Shown: one piece after another, positions 17,011-25,210 of the stretch
Layout of the letters: each line of letters opens with the position of its first letter
Position numbering within the stretch: the stretch's first letter is position 1
DNA from: GCA-958296115 sp965222445
GTDB lineage: Bacteria; Chloroflexota; Dehalococcoidia; Lucifugimonadales; CAJWER01
Direction of reading: 5' to 3'
Assembly: GCA_965222445.1 (NCBI GenBank)
Contig: CBDCTY010000002.1
Location: 1,922,001 to 1,986,000 of the forward strand
DNA length: 64,000 nucleotides
Notes under the pieces: model-generated
Database searches by the model: none
Told to the model about the DNA's origin: nothing
The model's input: only the letters and a program-made list of their open reading frames with translations
Position numbers and translations under genes: made by a program

Positions 17011-17376
17011 CTAGCCGGCGCCGAGCTCGTGGAGCCGGTCGTCGTCGATGCCGAAGTGGTGGGCGACCTCGTGGACTACGGTCAGCCTGATCTGCTCCAC
17101 GATCTCGTCCCGGTTGGAGCACACGGACTCGATGGACTCCTGGAAAAGGGTAATCTTGTCGGGAAGGACCATGCCATACTCGTCCCTATCGGTGAGGGGG
17201 ACGCCCTCGTAGAGACCCAGCAGGTACTCTCCCTCCTCGATCTGGTGACCCGCGAGCTGGTCCCAGGAAGGCATGTCGTCGACAACCACGTCCACATTGT
17301 CGAGGTAGGTCTTGAGCTCTTCCGGTATCTGCTGGAAGGCCTCGACGACGAGGCGTTCGAAGTGCCACCGATCCAT
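17011..17376 (-). CDS. Putative metallopeptidase, zincin family (DUF1025-like)
   Basis: A small zincin of 121 aa ends in VHEVAHHFGIDDDRLHELG, giving an HExxH (His102, Glu103, His106) followed by a third possible ligand at His116/Glu117. This matches the short 'possibly minimal metallopeptidase' family common in actinobacteria and Chloroflexota. Substrate is unknown. No secretion signal is present. It is divergent from hemW, with about 30 bp between start codons, so the two share a promoter region. Confidence 0.85.
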   Translation of the reverse strand: MDRWHFERLVVEAFQQIPEELKTYLDNVDVVVDDMPSWDQLAGHQIEEGEYLLGLYEGVPLTDRDEYGMVLPDKITLFQESIESVCSNRDEIVEQIRLTVVHEVAHHFGIDDDRLHELGAG

Positions 17377-17405
17377 GGCGCATAGTGTAGCAGGATAGGA
17401 GGACG

Positions 17406-18602
17406 TTGAAGCACATGCTTTCCTACAAGGCGCGGCCTGAGGGGCTGTACGTTCACATACCCTTCTGCGCGACCAAGTGCCCGTACTGCGACTTCAACAC
17501 CTACGCTGGCATAGAGGCGATGATGGAGCCGTACCTGGCCGCGCTGAGGTCGGAGATCGAGCTGTGGGGCGCGGTGCTGGGCGGGCCGAGGCTCGACACC
17601 GTGTTCTTCGGCGGCGGCACGCCCTCCTACCTGCCGGCAGGCAGCATCGCCATGCTGCTCGCTGCCGTCCGAGGGGCATTCCGTCTGGCGGACGGCGCGG
17701 AGATAACGACAGAGGCGAACCCGGACGACCTGGACTCGGGGAAGCTCGCCTCGCTCCTGGATGCCGGAGTCAACCGTCTCAGCATCGGCGTGCAGAGCTT
17801 GGACGACGACCTGCTACGGGTCCTGGGACGCCGCCATTCGGCCCGCGAGGCCCTCAATGCCTTTTCCAGCGCGCGTGACGCGGGCTTCGACAACGTGAGC
17901 ATCGACCTGATGTACGGCCTGCCGGACCAGACGCTGGAGCAGTGGGCCGCCACCCTGGCGACCGCCCTGGGTATGCGGCCCAGCCACATCTCGATGTACT
18001 GCCTCACCCTCGAGGACGGTACGCCCATGGAGCGCGATGCGGCGGCGGGCAGGATACCCGTACCCGACGGCGACCTGGCAGCCGACATGTACCTCATTGC
18101 CGAGGTGAAGGCTGCCGAGGCCGGGTACAGGCACTACGAAATCTCCAACTGGGCCATACCCGGCAGGGAGAGCCGCCACAACCTGCTCTACTGGCGCAAT
18201 CGCCCGTTCCTGGGGGTTGGCCCCGGCGCACACTCGTACCTGTACGGGCACCGCTTCCACAACATACGGTCACCCAGGGAGTATATCCGACAGCTGTCAC
18301 CCGGCGAGCCACGCCCTCGGCCCGGTGGGAGGCTCTTCGACGGCATCCCGGTCGTCGAGGGTGCGGAGCCGGTGGACCGCGAGTTGGAGATGGCCGAGAC
18401 GATGATGATGGGCCTGCGGCTCGATACGGGCGTGGGCGCAGACCAGTTTACGGCCCGCTTCGGGGGATCGCCGGGCGAGGTATACGGCGAAATCATCGAA
18501 GAGCTGGAGGACGACGGGTTGTTGGAGGCGGGAAACGATAGGACCGTCCTCACACCCAGGGGGCGGCTCCTGGGCAACGAGGTCTTCAGCCGATTCTTTT
18601 AG
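17406..18602 (+). CDS. hemW: HemW-like radical SAM protein
   Basis: The 398-aa protein has the radical SAM cluster motif CATKCPYC (Cys21, Cys25, Cys28), then DTVFFGGGTPSYLP, the GVQSLDDDLL and IDLMYGLPDQT segments, and a C-terminal HemN-like domain (MMMGLRLDTGV). These features define the HemW/'oxygen-independent coproporphyrinogen III oxidase-like' group, now regarded as heme chaperones rather than HemN enzymes. True HemN has an additional N-terminal substrate-binding segment absent here. Other heme genes are not in the window. Confidence 0.88.
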   Translation: MKHMLSYKARPEGLYVHIPFCATKCPYCDFNTYAGIEAMMEPYLAALRSEIELWGAVLGGPRLDTVFFGGGTPSYLPAGSIAMLLAAVRGAFRLADGAEITTEANPDDLDSGKLASLLDAGVNRLSIGVQSLDDDLLRVLGRRHSAREALNAFSSARDAGFDNVSIDLMYGLPDQTLEQWAATLATALGMRPSHISMYCLTLEDGTPMERDAAAGRIPVPDGDLAADMYLIAEVKAAEAGYRHYEISNWAIPGRESRHNLLYWRNRPFLGVGPGAHSYLYGHRFHNIRSPREYIRQLSPGEPRPRPGGRLFDGIPVVEGAEPVDRELEMAETMMMGLRLDTGVGADQFTARFGGSPGEVYGEIIEELEDDGLLEAGNDRTVLTPRGRLLGNEVFSRFF

Positions 18603-18704
18603 ATTCGTGGGTCGTTACAATACTCCAATGGCCCAAGATCGAGGGAAGTGCAAAACTATAGCTAGGGGGATCGACGCCCACGAGGATCGCGACGTGAGGG
18701 GAAT

Positions 18705-20264
18705 ATGGCATTCATCATAGATCACCCCAAGAGAGCACTGGTTGGCGCTGTGCTCTTGGGATTCATGGGAATCATAGGGTTGATGGTCTGGAATCACCTT
18801 AGGGACGGTCCTTTGCCGAGCAGCAAGCAAATCGTATATGGATGGCTCGAGAGCCCCGACCGGCTACGGATTTTCGTCGACTCTTGCGGCAATTCCCCGC
18901 GGATCATTGTGCGTGAGACGCCGGACTTTGTAGGATTGAACGCGTCCACCTATCCCATTCCTTGTCTCGGAATTGAAAGCAGAATGTTCAAGGATGAAGT
19001 GGAGGTTCAGCTACAGTCTCCCCTAGGCAACCGCCAGGTCGTGGACGAAAACACCGGGCGGGTGCTCCAACTACAAGACCGCTATCGCGTTGAAGAGATG
19101 CCCCCTTGCACACCGGTGCCTCACTCAAGTGTTGACCCTTGCGACCCGGATGCGCCGTCAATCGACTTCAGTCTCGGGCACCCTTCCTTGGGCGATGCCA
19201 GTACCCCTTCGACCGTGCGCGAGATGCTCGACGGCGACCCTCAAAACTGGGTAACCCACCTAGTAGTACGCGGCGCCTACCTCCCCGGCACGGTGCGCTG
19301 TACCTCCGGGTATCGTTTCCGCCCGTTGTCCATCCTGGAGCGGAAAGAACTGTCAACCACAACGAACGTCCGGGCCTTCAATTGTTACGTTGACATACGC
19401 GTAAACGCCTACCTAATCGGCTCCGGCCCGCCCATCATTACCGCTCTATTGTTGAAGTGGCAGTACTTTGACGGTAGAGATAGTGATTCGGAGACTGCTG
19501 TTGCGGAACAGGACATCGTGGAACAGCACAGACTCCTGTGGGAGAGGCGCATCCACCTCGCATTCTCTGGCAGGGAGCACGTCATTCTTATTGGGCCGTC
19601 GATAGACCTCTCATCCGCGTTGTGGCGCGTAGTGAGTTTTTGGGACGTCCAGCGGCACGAGGACGGCACTGTGTTCGCCACTAATCCTTCAAGACCCTTG
19701 TGGGTGAGCGAAGGACCAGATGAGGGCCATCTGCCACGCCCAGCTCCGGTGGTGGAGATGTCTGCGCTCAGAAAGGCGTTAGAGACGGCGCACCAGGAGC
19801 GGGTTGCCGAGTACGACGGACGCATCGGGGCCGATGCCAGCCTACCAGCGCTAGTCACTGACGCCTGGAAACCATGGAGCTTCTACGGCGAAGCGGGCGC
19901 CTACCCTGGCGGTGGACGTAATACCACCAACTCCAAACCTGCGCCGCGCTACCCCAAGGCAATGAGAAACGAGTCATTTCCCCATACACTTTTCACATTC
20001 TGCGGTGTCCAAGACACCATTTTCGACGGGCGGCACTGGATAGCTGACCCACCCATCGAGTACGACGAAAACGGCTACCCACCACGAGGCTGGGGGTTTC
20101 CAACGACCGATGGGGAGATATATATGGCGAGTGAGTATCTGGCCAATTTCAGTACCCAAGGCGATCTTGGCGTCAGGTTTGTCCCCTTGCCACTGTCGAA
20201 GACCAGCATAAATGTCCGCCTAACTGACCAGGGAAAATGTCACCTGTCTAACTTGCCACGGTAA
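18705..20264 (+). CDS. Membrane-anchored protein of unknown function, 3' end replaced by IS terminus
   Basis: One N-terminal hydrophobic helix (about residues 11-30, VGAVLLGFMGIIGLMVW) suggests an anchored, outward-facing protein of 519 aa. The body has several cysteines and no domain I recognise. From about residue 501 the codons (SINVRLTDQGKC...) are the inverted terminal sequence of the neighbouring ISNCY-like element, which starts at 20204. The native C-terminus is therefore missing and about 19-20 foreign residues have been added. The stop is 4 bp from the convergent transposase stop. GC content is lower than in the flanking genes. Confidence 0.7.
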   Translation: MAFIIDHPKRALVGAVLLGFMGIIGLMVWNHLRDGPLPSSKQIVYGWLESPDRLRIFVDSCGNSPRIIVRETPDFVGLNASTYPIPCLGIESRMFKDEVEVQLQSPLGNRQVVDENTGRVLQLQDRYRVEEMPPCTPVPHSSVDPCDPDAPSIDFSLGHPSLGDASTPSTVREMLDGDPQNWVTHLVVRGAYLPGTVRCTSGYRFRPLSILERKELSTTTNVRAFNCYVDIRVNAYLIGSGPPIITALLLKWQYFDGRDSDSETAVAEQDIVEQHRLLWERRIHLAFSGREHVILIGPSIDLSSALWRVVSFWDVQRHEDGTVFATNPSRPLWVSEGPDEGHLPRPAPVVEMSALRKALETAHQERVAEYDGRIGADASLPALVTDAWKPWSFYGEAGAYPGGGRNTTNSKPAPRYPKAMRNESFPHTLFTFCGVQDTIFDGRHWIADPPIEYDENGYPPRGWGFPTTDGEIYMASEYLANFSTQGDLGVRFVPLPLSKTSINVRLTDQGKCHLSNLPR

Positions 20265-21815
20265 CAGACTACGTTGCTTTCAACATCACCCGAGGACGAT
20301 TCATCGGCGGACTGTCGGCCTTAAGGTACTTCCGTACGGTGTTCCTGTGGATGCCCGTCTCCCTGGTTATTCTCCTGATGGACAGGCCCCTGCGCTTCGC
20401 TGCATGAACCGCCTCCCACCTGGCGATCTGCTTCGGAGTGGGCTTCCTCGGTACAGAGGTTGCCTTCTTGCGGATCTTGGCTGCACCACTGTCGTGGTTG
20501 CCGTCGATTGCTTCGGCTCTCTCCCTGTCGAGTGAGGCCAGAACTCTCTCCCAGCGGCTGCCCAGACCGTTACGATACGGCGGTGCGTGTGAAGGGTATC
20601 CATTCACACCGCGCAGGATGTTCGGACGGGGTGGAGCCTCCTGGCTGGGGATGAGTTGACCCTCGTGCTCAACGACCAGTTGACCGTCCATTCCCTCGAG
20701 CACGTCCACCTTCACTCCAGCGTAGGTCGGACGTTCCATGCCGGGCAGCAGCTGAAGCGTACTCCGTCGGTATCTCACAGTGTTGTCCTTTGCCACTTTG
20801 CGACTGTGCCTGAAGCACAGCATCCGATCCAGACACGTCCCTCCGTCCACAGGGCGGTAGGCGACTTCAGACTCCGGAGCCGATACCCCGAAGCGCTCGT
20901 TGAAGTGAGGAAGGAAGTCTCTCAGAACGACACCAGCATCTTCGATGGTGGTCGCACCCGCGAGTCGAAGCTCGGTTACAAGTCTGTCCTGGAAGGTGCC
21001 TGCCGCTCGTTCCACACGGCCCTTGGCCTGTGGAGACAGCGCGTAGATCATCTGTATTCCGAGCTCGTCCATCGCACGGGAGAACTGGGTTGGAGCGCTC
21101 GGTGCTCCGGTTCCTGGTACGTGCTTGAAGACCGAGTGGCGGTCGGTGTACAGCGCTATGGGTACCCCGTGGCGCTCGATCAGTCCCCGCATCAGCACGA
21201 AGTAGTCTCGGGTGTTCTCGTACTCACAGAACAGCGCACTGACCACTTTGCCCGTGGCGTCGTCCACGGCAAGCAGAAGCATAAACTGAGGTCCATCCTC
21301 TCCGAGCCACCGATGATAGCTGCCATCGATCTGTATCAGCATCCCCTCTCGGGGCATGCGTTGCCGACGAACACGGTGCTTCGGAGGACGACGGCGACGA
21401 GGACTGACGAGACCGGCTCCGACCAGTATGCGTCGCAACGTGTTACGGGCTATGTCTATACCCTCACGTTCTCTCAGCAGTTCGCTCAGATGAGTGTGGT
21501 TGACTCCTGAGTACGTGGTTCGAGCTAGACGCAACACTTCGGCCCTTATCGAATCGGGTGTTGTGTTGGGAGCCCTCCGACCCCGATGGCCGTGAGCGAG
21601 TGCGGCTGCTCCTTCTTCTCTGTAAGCCGCAAGAATGCGCCTGGTGTGGCGTGTGCTCACTCCCATCAGCATGGCCGCCTGGTCCACCGTCATATGCTCG
21701 GCCAGTAGGCTGTTGAGGATCTGAAGTCTTACCTGCTCTTTCTGGTTCAATGTCACATTCTCCATGAGGTGACTGTGACATTTATGCTGGTCAGTTAGTC
21801 AGGACATTTATGCTG
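20204..21815 (-). mobile_element. ISNCY-like insertion sequence, apparently complete
   Basis: The ends are perfect 14-bp inverted repeats, CAGCATAAATGTCC at 20204-20217 and GGACATTTATGCTG at 21802-21815. Inside each lies a second matched block (TAACTGACCAG followed by AAATGTCAC), so each end carries two binding-site-like units. The 1612-bp element encodes one transposase on the minus strand. I see no clear target duplication. It separates a truncated membrane protein from a truncated sulfatase. Confidence 0.85.
20269..21765 (-). CDS. ISNCY-family-like DDE transposase
   Basis: The 498-aa protein starts with a helix-turn-helix region (MTVDQAAMLMGVSTRHTRRIL), followed by a second HTH-like part. 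An rve-type core has catalytic Asp in IQIDGSYHRW, Asp in LYTDRHSVF and Glu in KGRVERAAGTFQ. An additional C-terminal HTH (RGLSIRRITRETGIHRNTVRKYL) resembles IS21 IstA. The combination suggests an ISNCY relative; IS481/IS21 ancestry is the alternative. The ATG lies 50 bp inside the right terminus. All catalytic residues are intact, so it may be active. Confidence 0.82.
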   Translation of the reverse strand: MENVTLNQKEQVRLQILNSLLAEHMTVDQAAMLMGVSTRHTRRILAAYREEGAAALAHGHRGRRAPNTTPDSIRAEVLRLARTTYSGVNHTHLSELLREREGIDIARNTLRRILVGAGLVSPRRRRPPKHRVRRQRMPREGMLIQIDGSYHRWLGEDGPQFMLLLAVDDATGKVVSALFCEYENTRDYFVLMRGLIERHGVPIALYTDRHSVFKHVPGTGAPSAPTQFSRAMDELGIQMIYALSPQAKGRVERAAGTFQDRLVTELRLAGATTIEDAGVVLRDFLPHFNERFGVSAPESEVAYRPVDGGTCLDRMLCFRHSRKVAKDNTVRYRRSTLQLLPGMERPTYAGVKVDVLEGMDGQLVVEHEGQLIPSQEAPPRPNILRGVNGYPSHAPPYRNGLGSRWERVLASLDRERAEAIDGNHDSGAAKIRKKATSVPRKPTPKQIARWEAVHAAKRRGLSIRRITRETGIHRNTVRKYLKADSPPMNRPRVMLKAT

Positions 21816-21943
21816 AGCAACAATACTTGCCACCGGAAGTTGAGTTAGAAGATGTACCGTGCATTTCTGGTCCCCCATGGTCCATAACCGTCCCCCCGCC
21901 GCCTGCAAATGATCAGGAACATTAGACGACTTCGCCAGGGTCA

Positions 21944-22591
21944 TTAGGCCACTCCGTGTACGGGCGCATCCTCGACACGCTCGAGAAGACCGGCCAGGCG
22001 GACAACACCGTGATTGTTCATACTTCCGATCACGGCGAGATGGCGGGTGAACACGGTTTGTGGCGGAAGATGTGCTTCTATGAGCAGTCGGCCCGCGTCC
22101 CACTGCAAATGTCGTGGCCCGGCCATTTGCCGGAAGGCAGGTGGGAGCGCGGCCCCACTTCCAACGTCGACATAGTGGCCACGATGATGGACATTGCAGG
22201 GATCGACCCCAAGGAGAGGAATATGGATGGCGACAGCCTGTTGCCGTACTTGTCGGGCGAACACGCGGAGTGGAAAGACGAGGTATTCTGCGAGCACCTC
22301 GCCCACGGGAACGAGGGGCCCCAGGCCATGGTCCGGCAGGGCGACTGGAAGCTCAGCTATACGCATCTTGAGGAGCCGGAATTCGAGCTGTACGACCTGG
22401 CCAGCGATCCGGGCGAGTTCACAAACCTGGCGGGTCAGCCGGGGACGATGGCAATTCAAGACCGCCTCTTCGCACGAATCAGGGACTTCTGGCCGGACCC
22501 CGAGGCGCTGACCCAGACCATCAGGGAGAGCCAGGAAGAACGGCACCTGCTCAGGGAACTGGCAGGCGTTGGAAAAGACCGGCTCTTCTGA
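21944..22591 (+). pseudogene. Sulfatase C-terminal remnant
   Basis: The frame opens without a start just after the ISNCY element and reads as the C-terminal half of a type I sulfatase: GRILDTLEKTGQADNTVIVHTSDHGEMAGEHG (metal-site Asp-His), RVPLQMSWPG, DIVATMMDIAGI, GDSLLPYL, and LYDLASDPGEFTNL. The N-terminal part with the formylglycine Cys/Ser-x-Pro-x-Arg site is absent. It therefore cannot be an active sulfatase. It was probably cut when the IS arrived or by later recombination. Confidence 0.85.
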
Positions 22592-22822
22592 TCCGGCCGA
22601 ATAGTCCGGCTGACCAACACCCTCCAAGCGGAGAGGGCTTTGACGCTTGAGGGTGAGTCTTGCACCTCCCTCGGAGTTCGACTGCCGTCCGATGACTCGC
22701 TGCCCGGCGGGCGGACACGTGGGTCCGCCCCTACCCAATCGGCTGTGTGTCAACTCTCTACTCCCAGGACGTGAGAGCAACGGCGTCTGGGCGCACTGGT
22801 GTAGAATCAGCGCCAGGGCACC
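22592..22822. promoter_or_regulatory. selB upstream region
   Basis: It contains a small inverted repeat, GGCGGACACGTGGGTCCGCC, and then TAGAAT at 22802-22807, a plausible -10 box only about 15 bp before the selB ATG. That leaves almost no 5' leader. No Shine-Dalgarno sequence is visible, so selB could be translated from a nearly leaderless transcript. Confidence 0.35.
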
Positions 22823-24706
22823 ATGTTCGTCATAGGCACAGCAGGACACGTCGACCACGGCAAATCGACGCTTGTCGAGAGGCTGACCGGCATCGACCCC
22901 GACCGGCTCCGCGAAGAGAAGGAGCGGGGGATGACCATCGACCTGGGCTTCGCGTGGCTGAAGCTGCCGGGCGGGGACGAGGTCAGCATCGTCGACGTGC
23001 CGGGCCACGAGCGCTTCGTGAACAACATGCTGGCGGGGGTCGGAGGTATCGACCTTGCCCTGCTGGTGGTGGCCGCCGACGAGTCGGTGATGCCGCAGAC
23101 GCGGGAGCACACGGCAATCCTGGACCTGCTGCAGGTCGACCGGGGCCTGGCCGTGATCACCAAGAGCGACCTCGTGGACGACGAGTGGCTGGAGCTGGTG
23201 AAGGCCGACGTGGAGGACCTCCTGGAGGGCACCTCGCTGGAGGGCTCGCCCACCCTGGCGGTATCGGCCACCACGGGAGACGGAATCGCTGAGCTCACGG
23301 CGGCCATTGAGGCGAGGCTGGGCGAGACGGAGCCACGGAGGGACCTGGGCCGCCCGCGCATGGCCGTAGACCGGTCGTTCACCATGTCCGGGTTCGGTAC
23401 CGTGGTCACGGGGACTCTTATCGACGGCAGCCTGGCCGTCGGGCAAAGCGTCGAGATCGTGCCGACGGGTCGCACCAGCCGCATCCGCGGGCTCCAGTCC
23501 CACAAGCAGAAGGTGGACAGCATCGGGCCCGGCAACAGGGTTGCGGCAAACGTCGCGGGAATATCCCAGGGCGACGTGGCGCGAGGCGAAGTGGTCACCG
23601 TGCCGGGGTGGCTCGCGCCGTCTACGGCCATGGACGTCAGGCTGGAGGTGATTCCCGGAGCCTCCAGGGCGGTCAGGCACAACATGTTCGCCACCGTACA
23701 CGTCGGCAGCAGCGAGACGGTCGGGCGGGTGAGGCTGCTGGACTGCGACAGGGCCGAGCCGGGCGACTCGGCGTGGGCGCAAATCAAGTTCGAGCAGCCG
23801 CAGGCGGTGGTGAAAGGGGACTGCTTCGTGGTGAGGTCGAACCACGAGACGCTGGGCGGCGGAAGGGTGGTCGATCCCCACGCGAAGCGTCACCGCCGCA
23901 ACTACGCTCCGCTACTGGAGCGGCTTGCCGTGATGGAGGCGGGCTCGGACCGCGACGTGCTAATCAAGGCGATAGAGGCGTCGGAGCCGGTGGACCTCCG
24001 CGAGTTGGCCAGGCGGGCCAACATGGAGCCGGGCGCGGTCGTGTCCGAGATCCGGCAGATGGCGTCCGAGCGGCTGGTCGTGGCCTTGGGCGACCGCCCT
24101 TCAGTAGGCTCAGGACAGGACATCGTGCAGGGCACTGTGGTGTACACAGCCGCGGGATGGGCGGCGGTCTCGGCGCGGGCCAGGTCATTCCTGGAGGAGT
24201 TCCATGGCAGGTTCCCCCTTCGCCGGGGCGCGTCCAAGGAGGAGCTGCGGAGCCGCCTGGGGATGAAGGCGGCCGTGTTCGGCGGAGCGCTCGAACTGCT
24301 CGAGGCCGAGGGCGTGCTGGTCGAGGACGGCCCGGCCGTGCGGCGGCCCGATTACGTCCGTGTCGTCTCCGAGTCGCAGCAGCGGGAGATCGACGCATAC
24401 ATGGGGGTGCTGGCGTCCGACCCGTACTCGCCGCCGACGGACAGGCCAATCGACCCCGAGCTCCTGGCGCTGCTGGTCGAGGACGGCAGGGTCACGAAGG
24501 TGAGCGACAGCGTGGTGTTCGATTCGTCGGCGTACGAGGAGATGGTGGAAGCGATAAGGGCGAGGATAGGCGAGGCGGGGGAGGTCACCGTCGCGGATGT
24601 GCGGGACATGTTCGGGGGCAGCCGGAAGTACTCGCTGGCGCTGATGGACTACCTGGACCAGCAACGGATCACGCGGCGCGTCGGGGACGCCCGCGTGCTG
24701 CGGTGA
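22823..24706 (+). CDS. selB: Selenocysteine-specific elongation factor SelB
   Basis: SelB is a GTPase that delivers Sec-tRNA to UGA codons. G1 is GHVDHGKST (8-16), G3 DVPGHERF, G4 TKSD (the NKxD variant seen in SelB). EF-Tu-like domains 2 and 3 follow, then a C-terminal region of winged-helix repeats typical of SelB (mRNA SECIS binding). Length 627 aa fits. Around residue 427 the sequence PSVGSGQ is encoded by a copy of the dispersed CTTCxGxxGGCTCAGGACAGG repeat, in frame between winged-helix segments. selA, selD, tRNA-Sec and any selenoprotein are outside the window. Confidence 0.92.
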   Translation: MFVIGTAGHVDHGKSTLVERLTGIDPDRLREEKERGMTIDLGFAWLKLPGGDEVSIVDVPGHERFVNNMLAGVGGIDLALLVVAADESVMPQTREHTAILDLLQVDRGLAVITKSDLVDDEWLELVKADVEDLLEGTSLEGSPTLAVSATTGDGIAELTAAIEARLGETEPRRDLGRPRMAVDRSFTMSGFGTVVTGTLIDGSLAVGQSVEIVPTGRTSRIRGLQSHKQKVDSIGPGNRVAANVAGISQGDVARGEVVTVPGWLAPSTAMDVRLEVIPGASRAVRHNMFATVHVGSSETVGRVRLLDCDRAEPGDSAWAQIKFEQPQAVVKGDCFVVRSNHETLGGGRVVDPHAKRHRRNYAPLLERLAVMEAGSDRDVLIKAIEASEPVDLRELARRANMEPGAVVSEIRQMASERLVVALGDRPSVGSGQDIVQGTVVYTAAGWAAVSARARSFLEEFHGRFPLRRGASKEELRSRLGMKAAVFGGALELLEAEGVLVEDGPAVRRPDYVRVVSESQQREIDAYMGVLASDPYSPPTDRPIDPELLALLVEDGRVTKVSDSVVFDSSAYEEMVEAIRARIGEAGEVTVADVRDMFGGSRKYSLALMDYLDQQRITRRVGDARVLR

Positions 24707-24709
24707 GCT

Positions 24710-25210
24710 ATGGGCACACGACCTGGGCCTGACACAGCCGAATATGTGCTGAGCATTGAGATCGCTGAGGGCAGTGTCTCGGTGTCCTACATGTCGTCGC
24801 TGCTGCGCGTCGTCCAGGCGGCGCTGAGGGAGGTGGCGCTGAACACCGAAGGCGCGCGCGAGCATTTCGAGAGCAGGCCGCAGCCTCTCCTGGCAATGCC
24901 GGCACTCGCGGGCGGCGACTCGATCATGGTGTCGTTCGTCTTCGTCGATCCCCAGGACGGCAGCCCGATGGAGACGCTGTCCGCGGCGACGTTCGGCTCG
25001 TTCCTCGACAGGCTCCAGGCTTACGTGACCAGCCTTCCGCAGCCGAGCTTGTGGGGAGGCGCGTCGCGCAGGCCGCCGCGGGACGCCGACTCGGAGGTCG
25101 ACCGCCGCATGGACCAGGTGTACGCCGGGCTGAGGCGGGCTGCGAAGGTGACCCTGCGGCTCCGGGGCCGCTCGCTGGAGTTCGAGGGCGACCGCCTGGA
25201 GATTGGGTGA
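24710..25210 (+). CDS. Unknown protein linked to nurA
   Basis: The 166-aa product has no transmembrane segment and no recognised domain. It starts 3 bp after the selB stop and overlaps the next gene by a GTGA junction, so selB, this gene and nurA are likely one transcript. The N-terminal half (EYVLSIEIAEGSVSVSYMSSLLRVVQAALREVA) predicts a beta-strand pair and a helix. The C-terminal half is Arg-rich. A link to NurA-HerA DNA processing is plausible only from position. Confidence 0.6.
   Translation: MGTRPGPDTAEYVLSIEIAEGSVSVSYMSSLLRVVQAALREVALNTEGAREHFESRPQPLLAMPALAGGDSIMVSFVFVDPQDGSPMETLSAATFGSFLDRLQAYVTSLPQPSLWGGASRRPPRDADSEVDRRMDQVYAGLRRAAKVTLRLRGRSLEFEGDRLEIG

Noticed and set aside
21944..23893. 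649-codon minus-strand frame opposite the sulfatase remnant and selB
   Set aside because: It spans two unrelated genes and the gap between them, and has shadow-type composition.
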